Shown: positions 8,907 to 17,490, counted from the first letter of the stretch. The stretch is 39,300 nucleotides of DNA from Chara braunii (GCA_003427395.1 BFEA01000288.1:605227-644526); one strand, 5' to 3'. Made by a program: numbers and translations. Notes: a model not told the origin generated them from the sequence alone.

Positions 8907-9925
8907 GATCTTTTCGGCTGGATTGGCTGGATGAGGGAACTGAGGTGCGTACCCTGGATGCGGGGGCCGGCCGAGCAGGGGCCGGGTTAGGCTTGATTAA
9001 CCTACTCATCATCTGTTCCATCCGTTCCATGTGAGCGGCCTGCATTTGGATAAAGTTGCTCATCCATTCAGACTGCTTGGTAGTGGCCGTGTGGATCATC
9101 TGGGCAAGGTGTAAGTTAGTTATGGCCGGCGAGGGGGGTTCGGGTGAGATTCCGCTTTTAACAACTGCAATCGATTGATTCGCCGGGGGAGAGGAAGGAG
9201 AAGCAGGTGGGATATCGGAAACGATCCCGCCGGGAAGGTCATGGTCGGGGCGGGGATAAAACTGTTTGACCGCCTGCAACCATGATCGCCTTTTGGCTGT
9301 TACATCCCGTATGGTATCTGTAATATCTTCGTCTCCCTGACTGATATATTTTTTTGTATCAGCCAGGTCCAACTCTAATGCTTTAGTGATGATAGTCGAT
9401 AATTGGTGTGTTTTCGGCGGGACCTTTTTCTGCAGTTTGCCTTTTAATGTCGGACTTCGTAGATGATCGATGAACAAATCTCGAGCGGATTTCTCGTCCG
9501 GATTTGTCCAGCGTAGTTTGAAATCGATCGACAAAATCGGGCAACAATTCGCCTGGTCCTTGTGGTCGATTTTTGAGTACGTACCAGGCGGCATCTTCAC
9601 TGACTGTATCGAATCGAGCCAAGAAGGCTTGCTTGAAAGTAGCCCAATCTACCCACGTATGTTTTCTAAACCAATCATGCGACGTGTTGCGGAGTAGCAA
9701 TGTCAGAACGCGTGGAAGATCGGCTGCGCTGTAGTTTTGAGCTTCGACAGCATCTAGCCAAGCGTCGGGATGGGTATGGTTAGAGAAGAAGGGGAAGGGG
9801 GCAAGGATGCTAACGATCACCCTAGTACCGTCCACCATTGGTACTGCGGGTGCAGCCGCACTAGACTGAGACCTGGTCACTGAGCGATCCCGACGAGCTA
9901 GTTGAGGGCCTCTTCTACCTCTCAC
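8896..9925 (-). pseudogene. gag: Gag capsid region (frameshifted)
   Basis: This is the structural protein of the retrotransposon particle. The ATG at 9925 lies only about 35 nt after the primer-binding site, as expected for gag. The first frame (9925 to about 9525) shows the retrotransposon gag capsid fold with PDAWLDAVEAQNY, RNTSHDWFRKHT and WATFKQAFLARF. Near 9520 the coding sense moves to the frame of 9600-8896 (KLRWTNPDEKSARDLF, then a helical segment and a Pro/Ser-rich linker with QMIHTATTKQSEWMSNFIQMQ). A second frameshift precedes the zinc knuckle. Whether these shifts are biological or draft-sequence errors cannot be told here. Confidence 0.85.
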
Positions 9926-9960
9926 CAGTTCGACTTACTGTCATCAGAACCGACACCTGT

Positions 9961-9974
9961 CGGCTCCGATACCA
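9961..9974 (-). other. Primer-binding site (tRNA-iMet-like)
   Basis: On the minus strand TGGTATCGGAGCCG follows the LTR directly and precedes gag by about 35 nt. It differs by one base from TGGTATCAGAGC, the classic plant LTR-element site complementary to the 3' end of initiator Met-tRNA. The one mismatch may reflect this lineage's own tRNA sequence. Confidence 0.8.
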
Positions 9975-10185
9975 ACCTCACGCCCTGTGCTGTCTTCGTT
10001 CGGAGTGTCAGGCGTGCGGAAAGAGGCCCAGAAAAACAGCAACATGGGGTGTGCCAAGGATTTTTGAAAATTGAGTGTGGGGACACAGATGGAACTGAAA
10101 TCCCCCATGTTCGTCTGATGAAGCAAGTCGATTGCTTTCGCGTGTTGCGGAATTCGCACGCGGGCACGACGCGAAAAATCCAGAT

Positions 10186-10725
10186 TCAATCCAAAAAGTA
10201 CTGCCGAGCTTCACACCGGGCTACAGCCCGTCGTTTAGAACGAAAAGGCTTTGGCACGCTTCGCATGTCTCGTTTTCGTATCAAATCTCGTCGTCGTTCA
10301 CTGGTCAGTTCCGAGTCTGACGTGGATGGTCTCAGCCGCGTGGCTCTTTCTTTATGCTCGTCTTCACTCCGCACACGGTAGTGGAAACCCCTGGACTCGT
10401 ANNGCTCAAAACGCTGANATTCGGTGCACAGAGTGCGCGGCCAGNGGGGTTCTACTGNNGTCCANGGGATGANGATCAACTCGTTNAATGGNAACAATAC
10501 CNAGTAAGGTNGGAAGTGTGTATCNATAATGACAAACCCANCCTCTACGAACCCTGAACAANGATTTGCCGGAGGGAAGTAGTATCGTCCGNCGATTTGC
10601 GCAACNGCTTCTCGTACGTCCCACTCACATNCACGTGTCCTTCCCTCGTTGTANGGAAAAGGTCGTGTTGGGACGAGAGGTANGGGAGGCTGGTGCCCGA
10701 TCGGAGGGTANTGGTCAGTCCANAT
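10186..10725 (-). CDS. LTR-internal ORF in the 5' LTR, unknown protein
   Basis: An open frame of about 179 codons lies inside the LTR on the element sense strand, in its downstream (R/U5) half. The presumed start codon reads ATN because of an unresolved base; the solo LTR has ATG there. About 17 other N bases are scattered through it, yet no stop or frameshift occurs. The protein closely matches that from the solo LTR (22076-22531): shared segments include CEWDVRE, GRYYFPP, CSGFV, NELI, QRFE, GFHYR and RATRLRPSTSDSELTSER. This copy runs about 27 codons further, with a basic tail (KRRAVARCEARQ). I recognise no family and see no membrane segment. In a transcript from the LTR TATA box it would be a 5'-leader ORF ahead of gag. 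Confidence 0.55.
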   Translation of the reverse strand, partial: XWTDXYPPIGHQPPXPLVPTRPFXYNEGRTRXCEWDVREXVAQIXGRYYFPPANXCSGFVEXGFVIXDTHFXPYXVLXPXNELIXIXWXXVEPXWPRTLCTEXQRFEXYESRGFHYRVRSEDEHKERATRLRPSTSDSELTSERRRDLIRKRDMRSVPKPFRSKRRAVARCEARQYFLD

Positions 10726-11304
10726 ATCAATCAATTGTAAAGAACTGGAGACGTCATTAAAAACGCTTGCGCACCCCACAATCAATCTCCTTTAACACGA
10801 GAGAGAGAAAGCGAAAGAAGACACTTCATCAGCTTGATCATGCATATGACTAAGGAACCGATCCGCNGCTNAGGGTTAGNGAGNCAGTGCGACGTTGATC
10901 CCAGGCGCCTTGTTTCTCNANGCCGCCCGTGGTTCGNCTGCGGATGTCGGGCAGCATAAGGCAGATGGCATGCGCAGTGCACTCAGAGCTACANATCTAA
11001 NCACTCTTGCATTCTCGNACAAAATCCCGACNACAATCGTCTAATNAACGCAAAAGAGANNCGCATTTCCATACATTCATTCACTGTGGAAGGTGCGAAA
11101 AATGAGCCATGCACAGGAAAAAGATGGATTGCTCACACAGTACACACGCATCCACCGTTCACAAGACAAGAAGACGGGGTCCTTGCGTAGGAGGATAACC
11201 CAGGAAACTAATGGAAGAGTTACGGAAGAAGTTCTTTCACACAGAAGCAGGACACCATTCCCATTCAAGAGAGAAACATTCATTCAGACGCATCATCATG
11301 CCAA

Positions 11305-11313
11305 AGAGAGAGA

Positions 11314-11387
<74 letters not shown>
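11305..11387. repeat. (GA)n microsatellite in the 5' LTR
   Basis: A GA dinucleotide tract of about 80 bp with two early interruptions. It is the counterpart of the tract at 1-64. Confidence 0.95.
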
Positions 11388-11389
<2 letters not shown>

Positions 11390-11815
11390 CGAGGGAGGAA
11401 AATCAAAATAGAAGAGGAGAAGGTACGGGAAGAGAGAAGTTCGGCATTGCCTCCGTACACTCACGCCAGAAATACAGATCCGCAACAACAAAGGCGCATT
11501 CGCGGTTAATTCCAATATGGGCCCGGGCCAATCACTCACTCAACTCCGATCATCAATCCTCATACCCGCACCGACGGTCCCGGCCGCCGCGTGCTAACTC
11601 CCACCACTGCGATCGTCACCCCGCTTGACGTAAACTCTACTCGGCTCGCCCCGATCCCACAGTCCGTCGTGGCGATCAAGCGCGCAACCGGCCAGCCTAT
11701 CGTCAGCCCGACANGACTCTCCGACTCGCATCACAACACTCTGCCTAGCCACTGCTTCCCGGAAGCTGGCTCAGGAGTCGAGAACGTAAGAGAGATTTGC
11801 GGACGCGCTTGCGGG

Positions 11816-11822
11816 TTTTATA
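11816..11822 (-). promoter_or_regulatory. TATA box of the 5' LTR
   Basis: TATAAAA on the minus strand, in the same context as in the 3' LTR and the solo LTR. It lies about 920 bp into the LTR, so U3 would be roughly 0.95 kb. The remaining 1.8 kb of LTR would be transcribed as leader. Confidence 0.6.
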
Positions 11823-12737
11823 GTTGCGACAGGGGAGATGGAAGGGGGAGGAAGCGACGGGAAAGCTGAGGTGTAAGAGGAGAAGCAGGAGGAGAAGACT
11901 TTGAGAAAAATGCTCTACGAACGCCATGTTGATCCCTCGAAACTCAAGGTTCAACCAATCAGATTCACCGCACAATAGGAAGGTCCTATTGATCTGCGCA
12001 CCTGATTGGCGAGCAGGAGTTATCGATGGATCGACCGGGCGTCGTGCGCCAGACTCAGAGGGTGAGAGGAGAAAAGGCGCGAGTAGTAGCGCAAGACGGG
12101 TCCAAGATTCAGATGATCAAGAAAGGGAAATGGGCGCGCAAAAAACAAGGCGGGAGAGAGAGAGAAAAAAAAAAAAAAAAACAGCTACGGGGAGAGAGAA
12201 AAAGGAGGGAGAAGGGAAGGGAGGCGCGGGAGGGAGCGATGCGGGGGACAAAGAGGAGAAAGCTCTGCATACGCGGCGCCGTCAACAAAAAGAAAGAAAA
12301 AGGCACCGAAACAGTTAGGGCTTGCTTCTATCCTAATTCAAAAATTGAAATCACCATATCCGCGCGTGAAAAGCGACGCGGGAAAAGAAAATCCTACGCC
12401 TATTCGTATTCACGCAAAATTTCGAGAGTTTTCCCCGACGCACCCAAGAACATACACACACTCGAAAAGGACACGTCGAAGTTCCGCTTATCCGGGAATT
12501 CCCAACTGCCGAGCCCAATTCCCAGTGCGCTCGCTAAGGCGCACGTAAATTCTCATGTATTTCCCGACTTTGCAAAAAGGAAAAACAGAACCTAGAAGTC
12601 AAAAAAGATTTCAGAAAAAAAGAAAAATGCGGCATCCGAAAACAAGAAATCGAAACGGGTTTTTTTTGGGGTTGGTATGATACAAGCAAAAGAAGGGGTA
12701 CGAAAGATGGCACGGGTTCGGGAAGTGGTTCGTCACA

Positions 12738-13135
12738 CTCGTCGCCCTCCTCCTCCTCCTCCCCTTCCTCGTCGCCCTCGTCGCCCTCCTCCAGGTCGTC
12801 CTCCTCCCCTTCCTCGTCGCCCTCGTCGTCCACGTCCACCTCCTCTCCCACCCAGGTAATGAATCTATCGAGCCCTCGTTGCACTCCTCCTCCTCCCGCT
12901 CGTCCTCCTCCTCCTCCCCGCCCTCGTCGCCCTCGTCACCCTCATCCTCCTCCTCCCCCTCCTCCTTCTCCTCCTCCTCCTCCTCCCCTTCCTCGTCGCC
13001 CTCCTCCTCCTCCTCCTCCTCCCCTTCCTCGTCGCCCTTGTCGCCCTCCTCCTCCAGGTCGTCCTCCTCCACTTCCTCGTCGCCCGTGTCGTCCACGTCC
13101 TCCTCCTCTCCCACCCAGGTAACGAATCTATCGAG
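12738..13135 (-). repeat. Acidic-repeat (GAG/GAC)n array, minus-strand open frame
   Basis: Plus-strand CCT/CGT-rich, minus-strand GAG/GAC-rich low-complexity DNA. Two long units end in the same block (plus strand cccacccaggtaa, then gaatctatcgag) at 12847-12871 and 13111-13135; a decayed third lies at 13283-13330. The minus strand reads open (13183-12611, about 190 codons) as Asp/Glu/Gly-rich repeats (DDEGDEEGEEDDLEEGDEG type). Triplet-repeat composition alone can produce such frames, so I do not call a gene. It abuts the outer edge of the 5' LTR, whose insertion probably cut the array. Confidence 0.7.
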
Positions 13136-13244
13136 TTTTTTTTTTTTCCCAACCTTTTCTCGATTACATTTTGTGCGTGTCATCCTTGCGCAGAGGTAGT
13201 GCTAAGCTTCTCTGTATCGTTCCCAAAGTCACGAAACGAAGGAG
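13136..13244 (-). pseudogene. U6 snRNA retropseudogene with poly(A) tail
   Basis: The minus strand reads ctccttcg, then GGAACGATACAGAGAAG, a TTAGCAC triad region, CTGCGCAAGGATGACACGC and TCGAGAAAAGG, which is the U6 order from 5' loop to 3' end. It is followed by 12 A (13147-13136). The 5' stem is altered, a small insertion precedes TCGAGAAA, and an A tail rather than a T-run terminator follows. This is a reverse-transcribed copy, not a functional Pol III gene. Confidence 0.8.
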
Positions 13245-13278
13245 GATTGGGAACGATATAGAGAAGATTAGCACGACC
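13241..13278 (+). pseudogene. U6 snRNA fragment, opposite orientation
   Basis: The plus strand reads GGGAACGATATAGAGAAG, then ATTAGCACGACC, which is the central part of U6 including the (A)TAGAGA box region. It sits head-to-head with the minus-strand copy at 13136-13244. Together they form an inverted repeat (arms about 26 bp, 13199-13224 and 13248-13275). Confidence 0.75.
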
Positions 13279-13351
13279 TCGGCGTCCACCTCGTCCTCCT
13301 CCTCTCTCACCTTGGTATCGAAATATCGAAAATAATCCAATCTATTGAGGG

Positions 13352-13466
13352 TTTTTTTTTTTTTTTTTTTTTTTGACCTTTTCTCGAATTGTGTGTCATC
13401 CTTGCATCAGGGTCATGGTAATAATCTCTGTGTCGTTCCCATTGCAACGGATGTCGCGAAGGAGCC
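13352..13466 (-). pseudogene. Near full-length U6 snRNA retropseudogene with poly(A) tail
   Basis: A 92-nt body (13466-13375, minus) covers the whole of U6: GGCTCCTTCGCGACATCCG 5' stem-loop, GGAACGACACAGAGA (ACAGAGA box kept), ACCATG where AGC is expected, GCAAGGATGACAC, and TCGAGAAAAGGTC at the 3' end. It is followed by 23 A (13374-13352) and preceded directly by another A24 tract (13490-13467) belonging to an upstream retrocopy. The mutated AGC triad and the A tail argue for a pseudogene. Confidence 0.85.
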
Positions 13467-13605
13467 TTTTTTTTTTTTTTTTTTTTTTTTATAAACGGGC
13501 CCAGTGCCCAAGGCTGATATTGATATTTGAGAAAATTGAGGCCAGGGTCCTCACAGTCTACCCGCCGGAGTAACCGGACAGAACATGCGGTGTCCCGAAG
13601 GAGCC
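13467..13605 (-). pseudogene. Chimeric retrocopy: U6 5' end fused to an unknown sequence plus poly(A)
   Basis: The minus strand starts GGCTCCTTCGGGACACC (13605-13589), which resembles the U6 5' stem-loop. It then switches to about 95 bp of unrelated sequence ending cccgtttat and A24 (13490-13467). This layout (U6 5' end, foreign 3' part, A tail) resembles chimeras made by template switching during LINE reverse transcription. The origin of the 3' part is unknown to me. Confidence 0.55.
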
Positions 13606-13671
13606 TGTTTTTTTCTGTTCGACCTTTTCTCGATTTTTGTCTGTCATCCTAGCGCAGGGGTCATGCTGATC
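13606..13671 (-). pseudogene. U6 snRNA 3'-half fragment
   Basis: The minus strand reads GATCAGCATGACCCCTGCGC, then AGGATGACAG and ATCGAGAAAAGGTC, which is the 3' half of U6 with the AGC triad intact. A short A-rich stretch follows (13620-13606) before the next U6-like 5' end. It is truncated at its 5' side near 13671. Confidence 0.8.
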
Positions 13672-13740
13672 TATAGGGGCCTGTAGGGCCTGATGCGAAA
13701 GGGCCGTTAGGGCTTGATGTACAGGGCACTTTAGGGGTTC

Positions 13741-14460
13741 ATGTACCGTCTTTTCCTCCCTCCACCTCTTCGCCTCCTCCATCTCTACTCTCCTTCGTCG
13801 TCCTCCAGGTCCTACTATAACCCCCCATCTCCTCACCATATCCCCTCCACTGGAAAACCCTGGAAATACCTCTCGTTTTTTTTTTTGCGTTGTTTCCTGC
13901 TCCTGGACTCGGTGCTCGCCATATCCCACTCCCCCCGCCATATCCCCACGTTCATCTCTCCTCCATTCCTCCACCTTTGTCCTCCACCTGTCCATCTTTC
14001 CTCCATCTCTCCTCCATCCGTCCTTCATATACCCTCCACCTCTTCTCCATGCCTCCACGTTTGTCCACCTGTCCATCTTTCCTGCATCTCTCCTCCATCT
14101 GTCCTTCATATACCCTCCACCTTCACCTGTCCTCCATGCCTCCACCTGTCCATCTTTCCTCCATCTCTCCTCCACCCTCCACCTTCATTTCTCCCCCATG
14201 CCTCCACCTTCATCTCTCCTCCATGCCTCCACCAGGTGCAACATCATCTCTCCTCCATGCCTCCACCTTTCTCCTCCATGTCCATCTCTCCTTCACCTCC
14301 GTATCTCGCCCTCTCCCCTCCATCTCTCCTCCATATCCCCATCTCCCTCTCATATCCCTTCCACCTTGATTTCTCCTCCATTCACCACCTTTCTCTTCCA
14401 TCTCTCCATCTCTCGTCCATATCTCCTGCATCTGCCGTGCATCTCTCCTCCACTTGATGT
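13741..14460 (+). repeat. CTCCAT/CTCCAC-rich minisatellite
   Basis: About 700 bp of pyrimidine-rich DNA is built of variants of catctctcctccatgcctccacc with irregular period. Long open frames on both strands (for example 13741-14457 plus, 14175-13558 minus) follow from this composition and are not genes. Confidence 0.8.
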
Positions 14461-14846
14461 CAAGGCAGACAACATACCCCCTTTTGTCTTTTTTTCTTTG
14501 TTTCTGTTATATTATTAATTATTTTTATAATCATCCACTTGATTTGAAGGCAGATTTCCGAAGACAGTGACTGCTGGCAATTTTTTTTTTTTTTTTTTTT
14601 TAGTTCGTCCTGTTTGGCCATCCGTGTTGAAAGGGGGTGGTGGTTGTGGAGGAGTCTACGGTGGGAGGGGGGAGGACACAGAGTCTGGTGTGGGTGAATT
14701 GGGGATGTAATGGGGACTATGGCTGATTCGGTGGTCCTGCCCATTTTTTATGTGTGCAGGTTACAATGACGAGCAGCAAGTTCGCCGCCGACATGGTCAA
14801 GGAGAGATTTGATCAAGGAGCAGCACGTTCGGACCCCTCAGACCCC

Positions 14847-14876
<30 letters not shown>
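14461..14876. other. Intergenic DNA with two homopolymer tracts
   Basis: There is no recognisable gene. A T-run at 14581-14600 and an A-run of about 27 at 14850-14876 probably mark tails of old retrocopies. The G-rich stretch 14630-14700 shows nothing specific. Confidence 0.4.
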
Positions 14877-14879
<3 letters not shown>

Positions 14880-15055
14880 CCCACACGGCTCCGCACGGCG
14901 CAGTTTTCGCACCCGCACAGTTGCCCCCCGCACGGATATCCGCACGGATCTGGTCTGTGCGGGTGTGGAATGTGCGGAGATCGAGCACCTCTGGCACGCC
15001 GTACTCCGCACCGCACTGCACGAATGTGCGACTTGTGCGGCTGCAAGTATGGTTT
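14877..15055. repeat. CCGCAC/GTGCGG-rich degenerate repeat
   Basis: The core CCGCAC(GG) recurs several times in the first half. The reverse form GTGCGG recurs in the second half, so the block can fold on itself. It directly follows the A27 tract. Function unknown. Confidence 0.5.
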
Positions 15056-15285
15056 AAACTAGTTAGAGATCCAAACCTGCAAAGATTGCTTCCTTGCAAT
15101 GGCAAACTTCGTCCAAAGCCTGCCAACTATTCTCAAGGGTGGATCCAGCATGTCTTTTTTTGTTTCCTTTTTTTTTTCCTTCTTTTGATCTTTGTTAAAA
15201 ACTATTCATGAATGATTCAGTCTCTGCTGTCAGTCGTCGTGTTTAGAATGCAATCCATCGCCACCCAACAACAACAACAACACAC

Positions 15286-16020
15286 ACACACACAAAAAAA
15301 AAGAACTTCCCTGGAAAGAAGAGGAATGAATAGCAAAACCCTGGTGCAAACTTTGCAAGTCGGCCTACCCGAGCAGAAAATTCCCGGAGACCATAGAACA
15401 TATTTTTTCCCTGGTCTGCCCGGGCGCTGTATGGCTCTACAGATGGACTCGTATTCGGGACCAACTAGAAACAATAGCTCATTGGCCATGAGGTAGGAAA
15501 GTAATCCTATCAGAAGTCTGGTCCTCAGAGGAGACTGACCCATTCACACATAACTTATTCCCTCTGGGAAGAAGAGCCATCCTCTGGGCCACATGGCAAA
15601 GGAGGTGTACACATGAATGGGAAGAGACCAGACTTGATGGTCCTGATTTCACGGGAAGTGTTTTTTTTTTTGGTTTTTTTGGTTTTTTTTTTCACGGGAA
15701 ACAGACATCGCACAACACTGGAAAACCACAAAAGAAAAGTTACAACATAACTCATCGAAATCAGACATACGTAAATCCATTCAAAACTTCGGCAGCAAAT
15801 GGCTAGTTGGAGGGAGGGATGGGGGGCAAAATAGGGAGAGTTGTCCGGGAAGACGAGACAGGGAATGAAGGAGAAGAGACCAACCGAAATTACAAGCTGA
15901 TTTTCAATGATTGTACCACGGTGGACCCTTCAATTCCTCTCCGACCATTGCATGATTTCCCTGACCCGTTCCCTCTTTCCCATAACAATATTGTCCCATT
16001 ATCATGGTTTGGTCACGATG
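15286..16020 (+). pseudogene. 5'-truncated LINE relic (zf-RVT and 3' end of ORF2)
   Basis: Plus-strand translation gives TSLERRG, then KPWCKLCKSAYPSRKF and ETIEHIF (from about 15340), matching the zf-RVT part of the larger LINE at 35740-35835 (LPWCKLCINSFPSRKR, ETIEHIFLQC). Similarity continues to the LINE 3' coding end near 16000. The relic has frameshifts and inserted T-rich tracts (15661-15692). The DNA at 15272-15303 (CA repeats, A10) marks its 5' break. Confidence 0.8.
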
Positions 16021-16047
16021 ATACATAATCTTGAGAAGAGAGAGAAA

Positions 16048-16504
16048 GGGGCTCGTTTGACACTCCTTGGGACGTCCTCGGGGCCGAAGGAAGTTTCCTT
16101 GGGGGGTTTCAAGGAAATTCCCGCCATCGTTCCACCTGTCCTAGGGGACGTCGCCTGAGGACATTTCCTTCGAACTATGTCAGACAAGAAAAAAGAAAAG
16201 GAAAAAAAAAATCAAATGTGTTTGAGGCCTTCAGCCAATAGGGTGCCTCCACGATCCAGATTCTGGGTTGTAACGTCTCTCTACCCATGTGCCCGCTCCT
16301 CTTCATGAAACACGGATTCCTTTTGCCCAAGGGACCTCGTGAGGTCCCTTGGGCAAAAGGAAGAAACAGCTGGGGAATCCTCGGAGCCCAAGGAATTTCC
16401 TTCGGAGTGTTTTCACTTTTTTTTTTCCGACTGCATCCCTAGGATAGGTGGAACGAACAACTCCTCGGGGACTTTACGCGCCCGAGGAGTGTCGAACGAG
16501 CCCC
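16048..16504. mobile_element. Foldback / MITE-like element
   Basis: The ends are inverted repeats: GGGGCTCGTTTGACACTCCT at 16048 and, read inward from 16504, GGGGCTCGTTCGACACTCCT. Weaker inverted similarity continues inward (matching aaggaaattcc and ttccacctrtccta blocks), and the centre is a perfect hairpin (16317-16362). There is no coding capacity. I could not identify a convincing target-site duplication, so the superfamily is open. Confidence 0.65.
16317..16362. repeat. Perfect 22-bp inverted repeat with 2-nt centre
   Basis: The left arm TTCCTTTTGCCCAAGGGACC, then TC, is mirrored exactly around GT. A perfect arm inside an otherwise decayed foldback element is unusual: it may be recent, or an assembly fold-back. 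Confidence 0.9.
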
Positions 16505-16970
16505 GAAGCCAGAGATCACAGTTTTAATCCTGGCATCCCAATCTGGGCGAAGAGGTCTTCTCCCCTTTGTGACACACGTGCAGGGGGGCAAGTGCAGAGA
16601 TGGTGAGAGAGAGAGGGAGGAGATGGACACACACGAGAAGCAGCAGCTGAGTGAAGGTCCAGTCCGACTGAATCAACGGATGAACAACCCGAAGAATGGA
16701 ATGAACCGACCTGGCCTGGGACTAGGCCGGAGAGATATACCGGCCTCGGTCCAGGCCGAGTAATGCGGTACCGGACCCAGGGTCAGGCCGAAACAGGTCC
16801 GGCCTCACTACTAGGCCGAAAGGGTACCGCTACACCCTTCATCATTCCTTGTGTCAGGCTTATGTTACCAGTGCTAGGAAAAAACTTCAAGACCTGGCAC
16901 CCAATACGGGTGAAGAGGCACGAAAAAACCAAGTTCTGGTCTCGTCCTTTTTCAATTGTACTATGTATTC
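16505..16970. other. LINE-relic 3' flank with AGGCCG-type repeats
   Basis: There is no gene. 16710-16830 contains several degenerate GGCCTRGG/AGGCCG units. The stretch lies between the LINE relic plus its inserted foldback element and the tail hairpin at 16971. It may therefore be the decayed 3' UTR of that LINE copy. Confidence 0.35.
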
Positions 16971-17020
16971 GGGAGACGCTGGACCCGTTTTCCAGCAGGT
17001 GCAGCTCTCCACCAATAAGT
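16971..17020 (+). repeat. LINE/SINE tail hairpin, copy 1
   Basis: Contains GCTGGACCCGTTTTCCAGC followed by aggtgcagctctccaccaata. This is one of seven related copies in the window. The stem closes with an A-T pair in this copy. It follows the LINE relic by about 950 bp. Confidence 0.75.
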
Positions 17021-17107
17021 AGATTGAGCGACTTCAAGGGGTTTTACTAGGGGAAGCTGCTCTTACCACTCCCCCTAGTAGAATCTGCAGACTCTTCTAT
17101 TAACAAA

Positions 17108-17162
17108 GGGCTCCAATCTGTTTGTGGGGAGCAGCACGTGCTGGGAACCACGCCCAAGTGAG
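17108..17162 (-). repeat. LINE/SINE tail hairpin, copy 2 (decayed)
   Basis: The minus strand reads ttgggcgtggTTCCCAGC, then ACGTGCTGCTCCCCAC and ATTGGAGCC. The left stem arm is mutated (TTGGG for CTGGG), while the right side matches the copies at 23476 and 39015. Confidence 0.65.
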
Positions 17163-17415
17163 TCGGGAATTTCTACAGGCCGCTCTCATGGCGTTTGGAC
17201 CATGGCTCAGACATGCAATGGCCTCCTTGAGCTTAGGGGCCTCTCCTCTTCGAGGCTGTCTTTGAATGACAAGTCGAAAAAAAAAAAAAAAAAAAAACGA
17301 TGGCCAGTTCGCTCGCAGAGCCGTCATTTTGTACGACTGAAGAGGCATCCGGATTTCTATGACTAGGATAGGAGATTTTTGGATTGATACTATGTTCATT
17401 CAATGATATATGTAA

Positions 17416-17471
17416 GGGACGCTGGACCCGTTTTCCAGCAGGTGCTGCTCCCCACCAATAGATCGGAGCCT

Positions 17472-17490
<19 letters not shown>
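17416..17490 (+). repeat. LINE/SINE tail hairpin, copy 3, with poly(A)
   Basis: GGGACGCTGGACCCGTTTTC, then CAGCAGGTGCTGCTCCCCAC and ATCGGAGCCT, directly followed by an A-tract of more than 20 bases. The A tail marks this as the 3' end of a retrotransposed unit. Confidence 0.8.

Larger units (their letters stand above)
9975..12737 (-). repeat. 5' LTR of the Ty3/gypsy element (about 2.76 kb)
   Basis: In element sense it starts at 12737 with TGTGACGAACC and ends next to the PBS. 12737 down to about 11319 matches the 3' LTR. 12737-9975 matches the solo LTR at 20176-22860 in opposite orientation. It contains a TATA box (11816-11822), (GA)n tracts and an internal sense ORF (10725-10186). Many N bases lie at 10400-11060. 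The inner end lacks the last 10 bp (GCACGTCACA) seen in the solo LTR, so the usual ...CA terminus is missing. Confidence 0.9.

Noticed and set aside
9975-12737. Segmental duplication in place of an LTR pair
   Set aside because: The direct repeats flank gag-pol with a PBS directly inside. The repeat begins with TG at an exact border, and a third copy stands alone with TGTGA/TCACA ends and a target-site duplication. These are LTR properties.
12677-13199. Plus-strand Pro/Arg- and Ser-rich frames
   Set aside because: They are produced by the CCT/CGT triplet repeats; any frame of such DNA is open.
13352-13466. A functional U6 snRNA gene
   Set aside because: It is near full length but the AGC triad is mutated, the 3' end is followed by A23 and not by a T-run terminator, and no USE/TATA arrangement could be seen upstream, where an A24 tract abuts it.
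13741-14518. Long plus- and minus-strand frames of about 200-240 codons
   Set aside because: The CTCCAT minisatellite yields low-complexity His/Pro/Ser or Trp/Arg/Gly-rich products with no domain.
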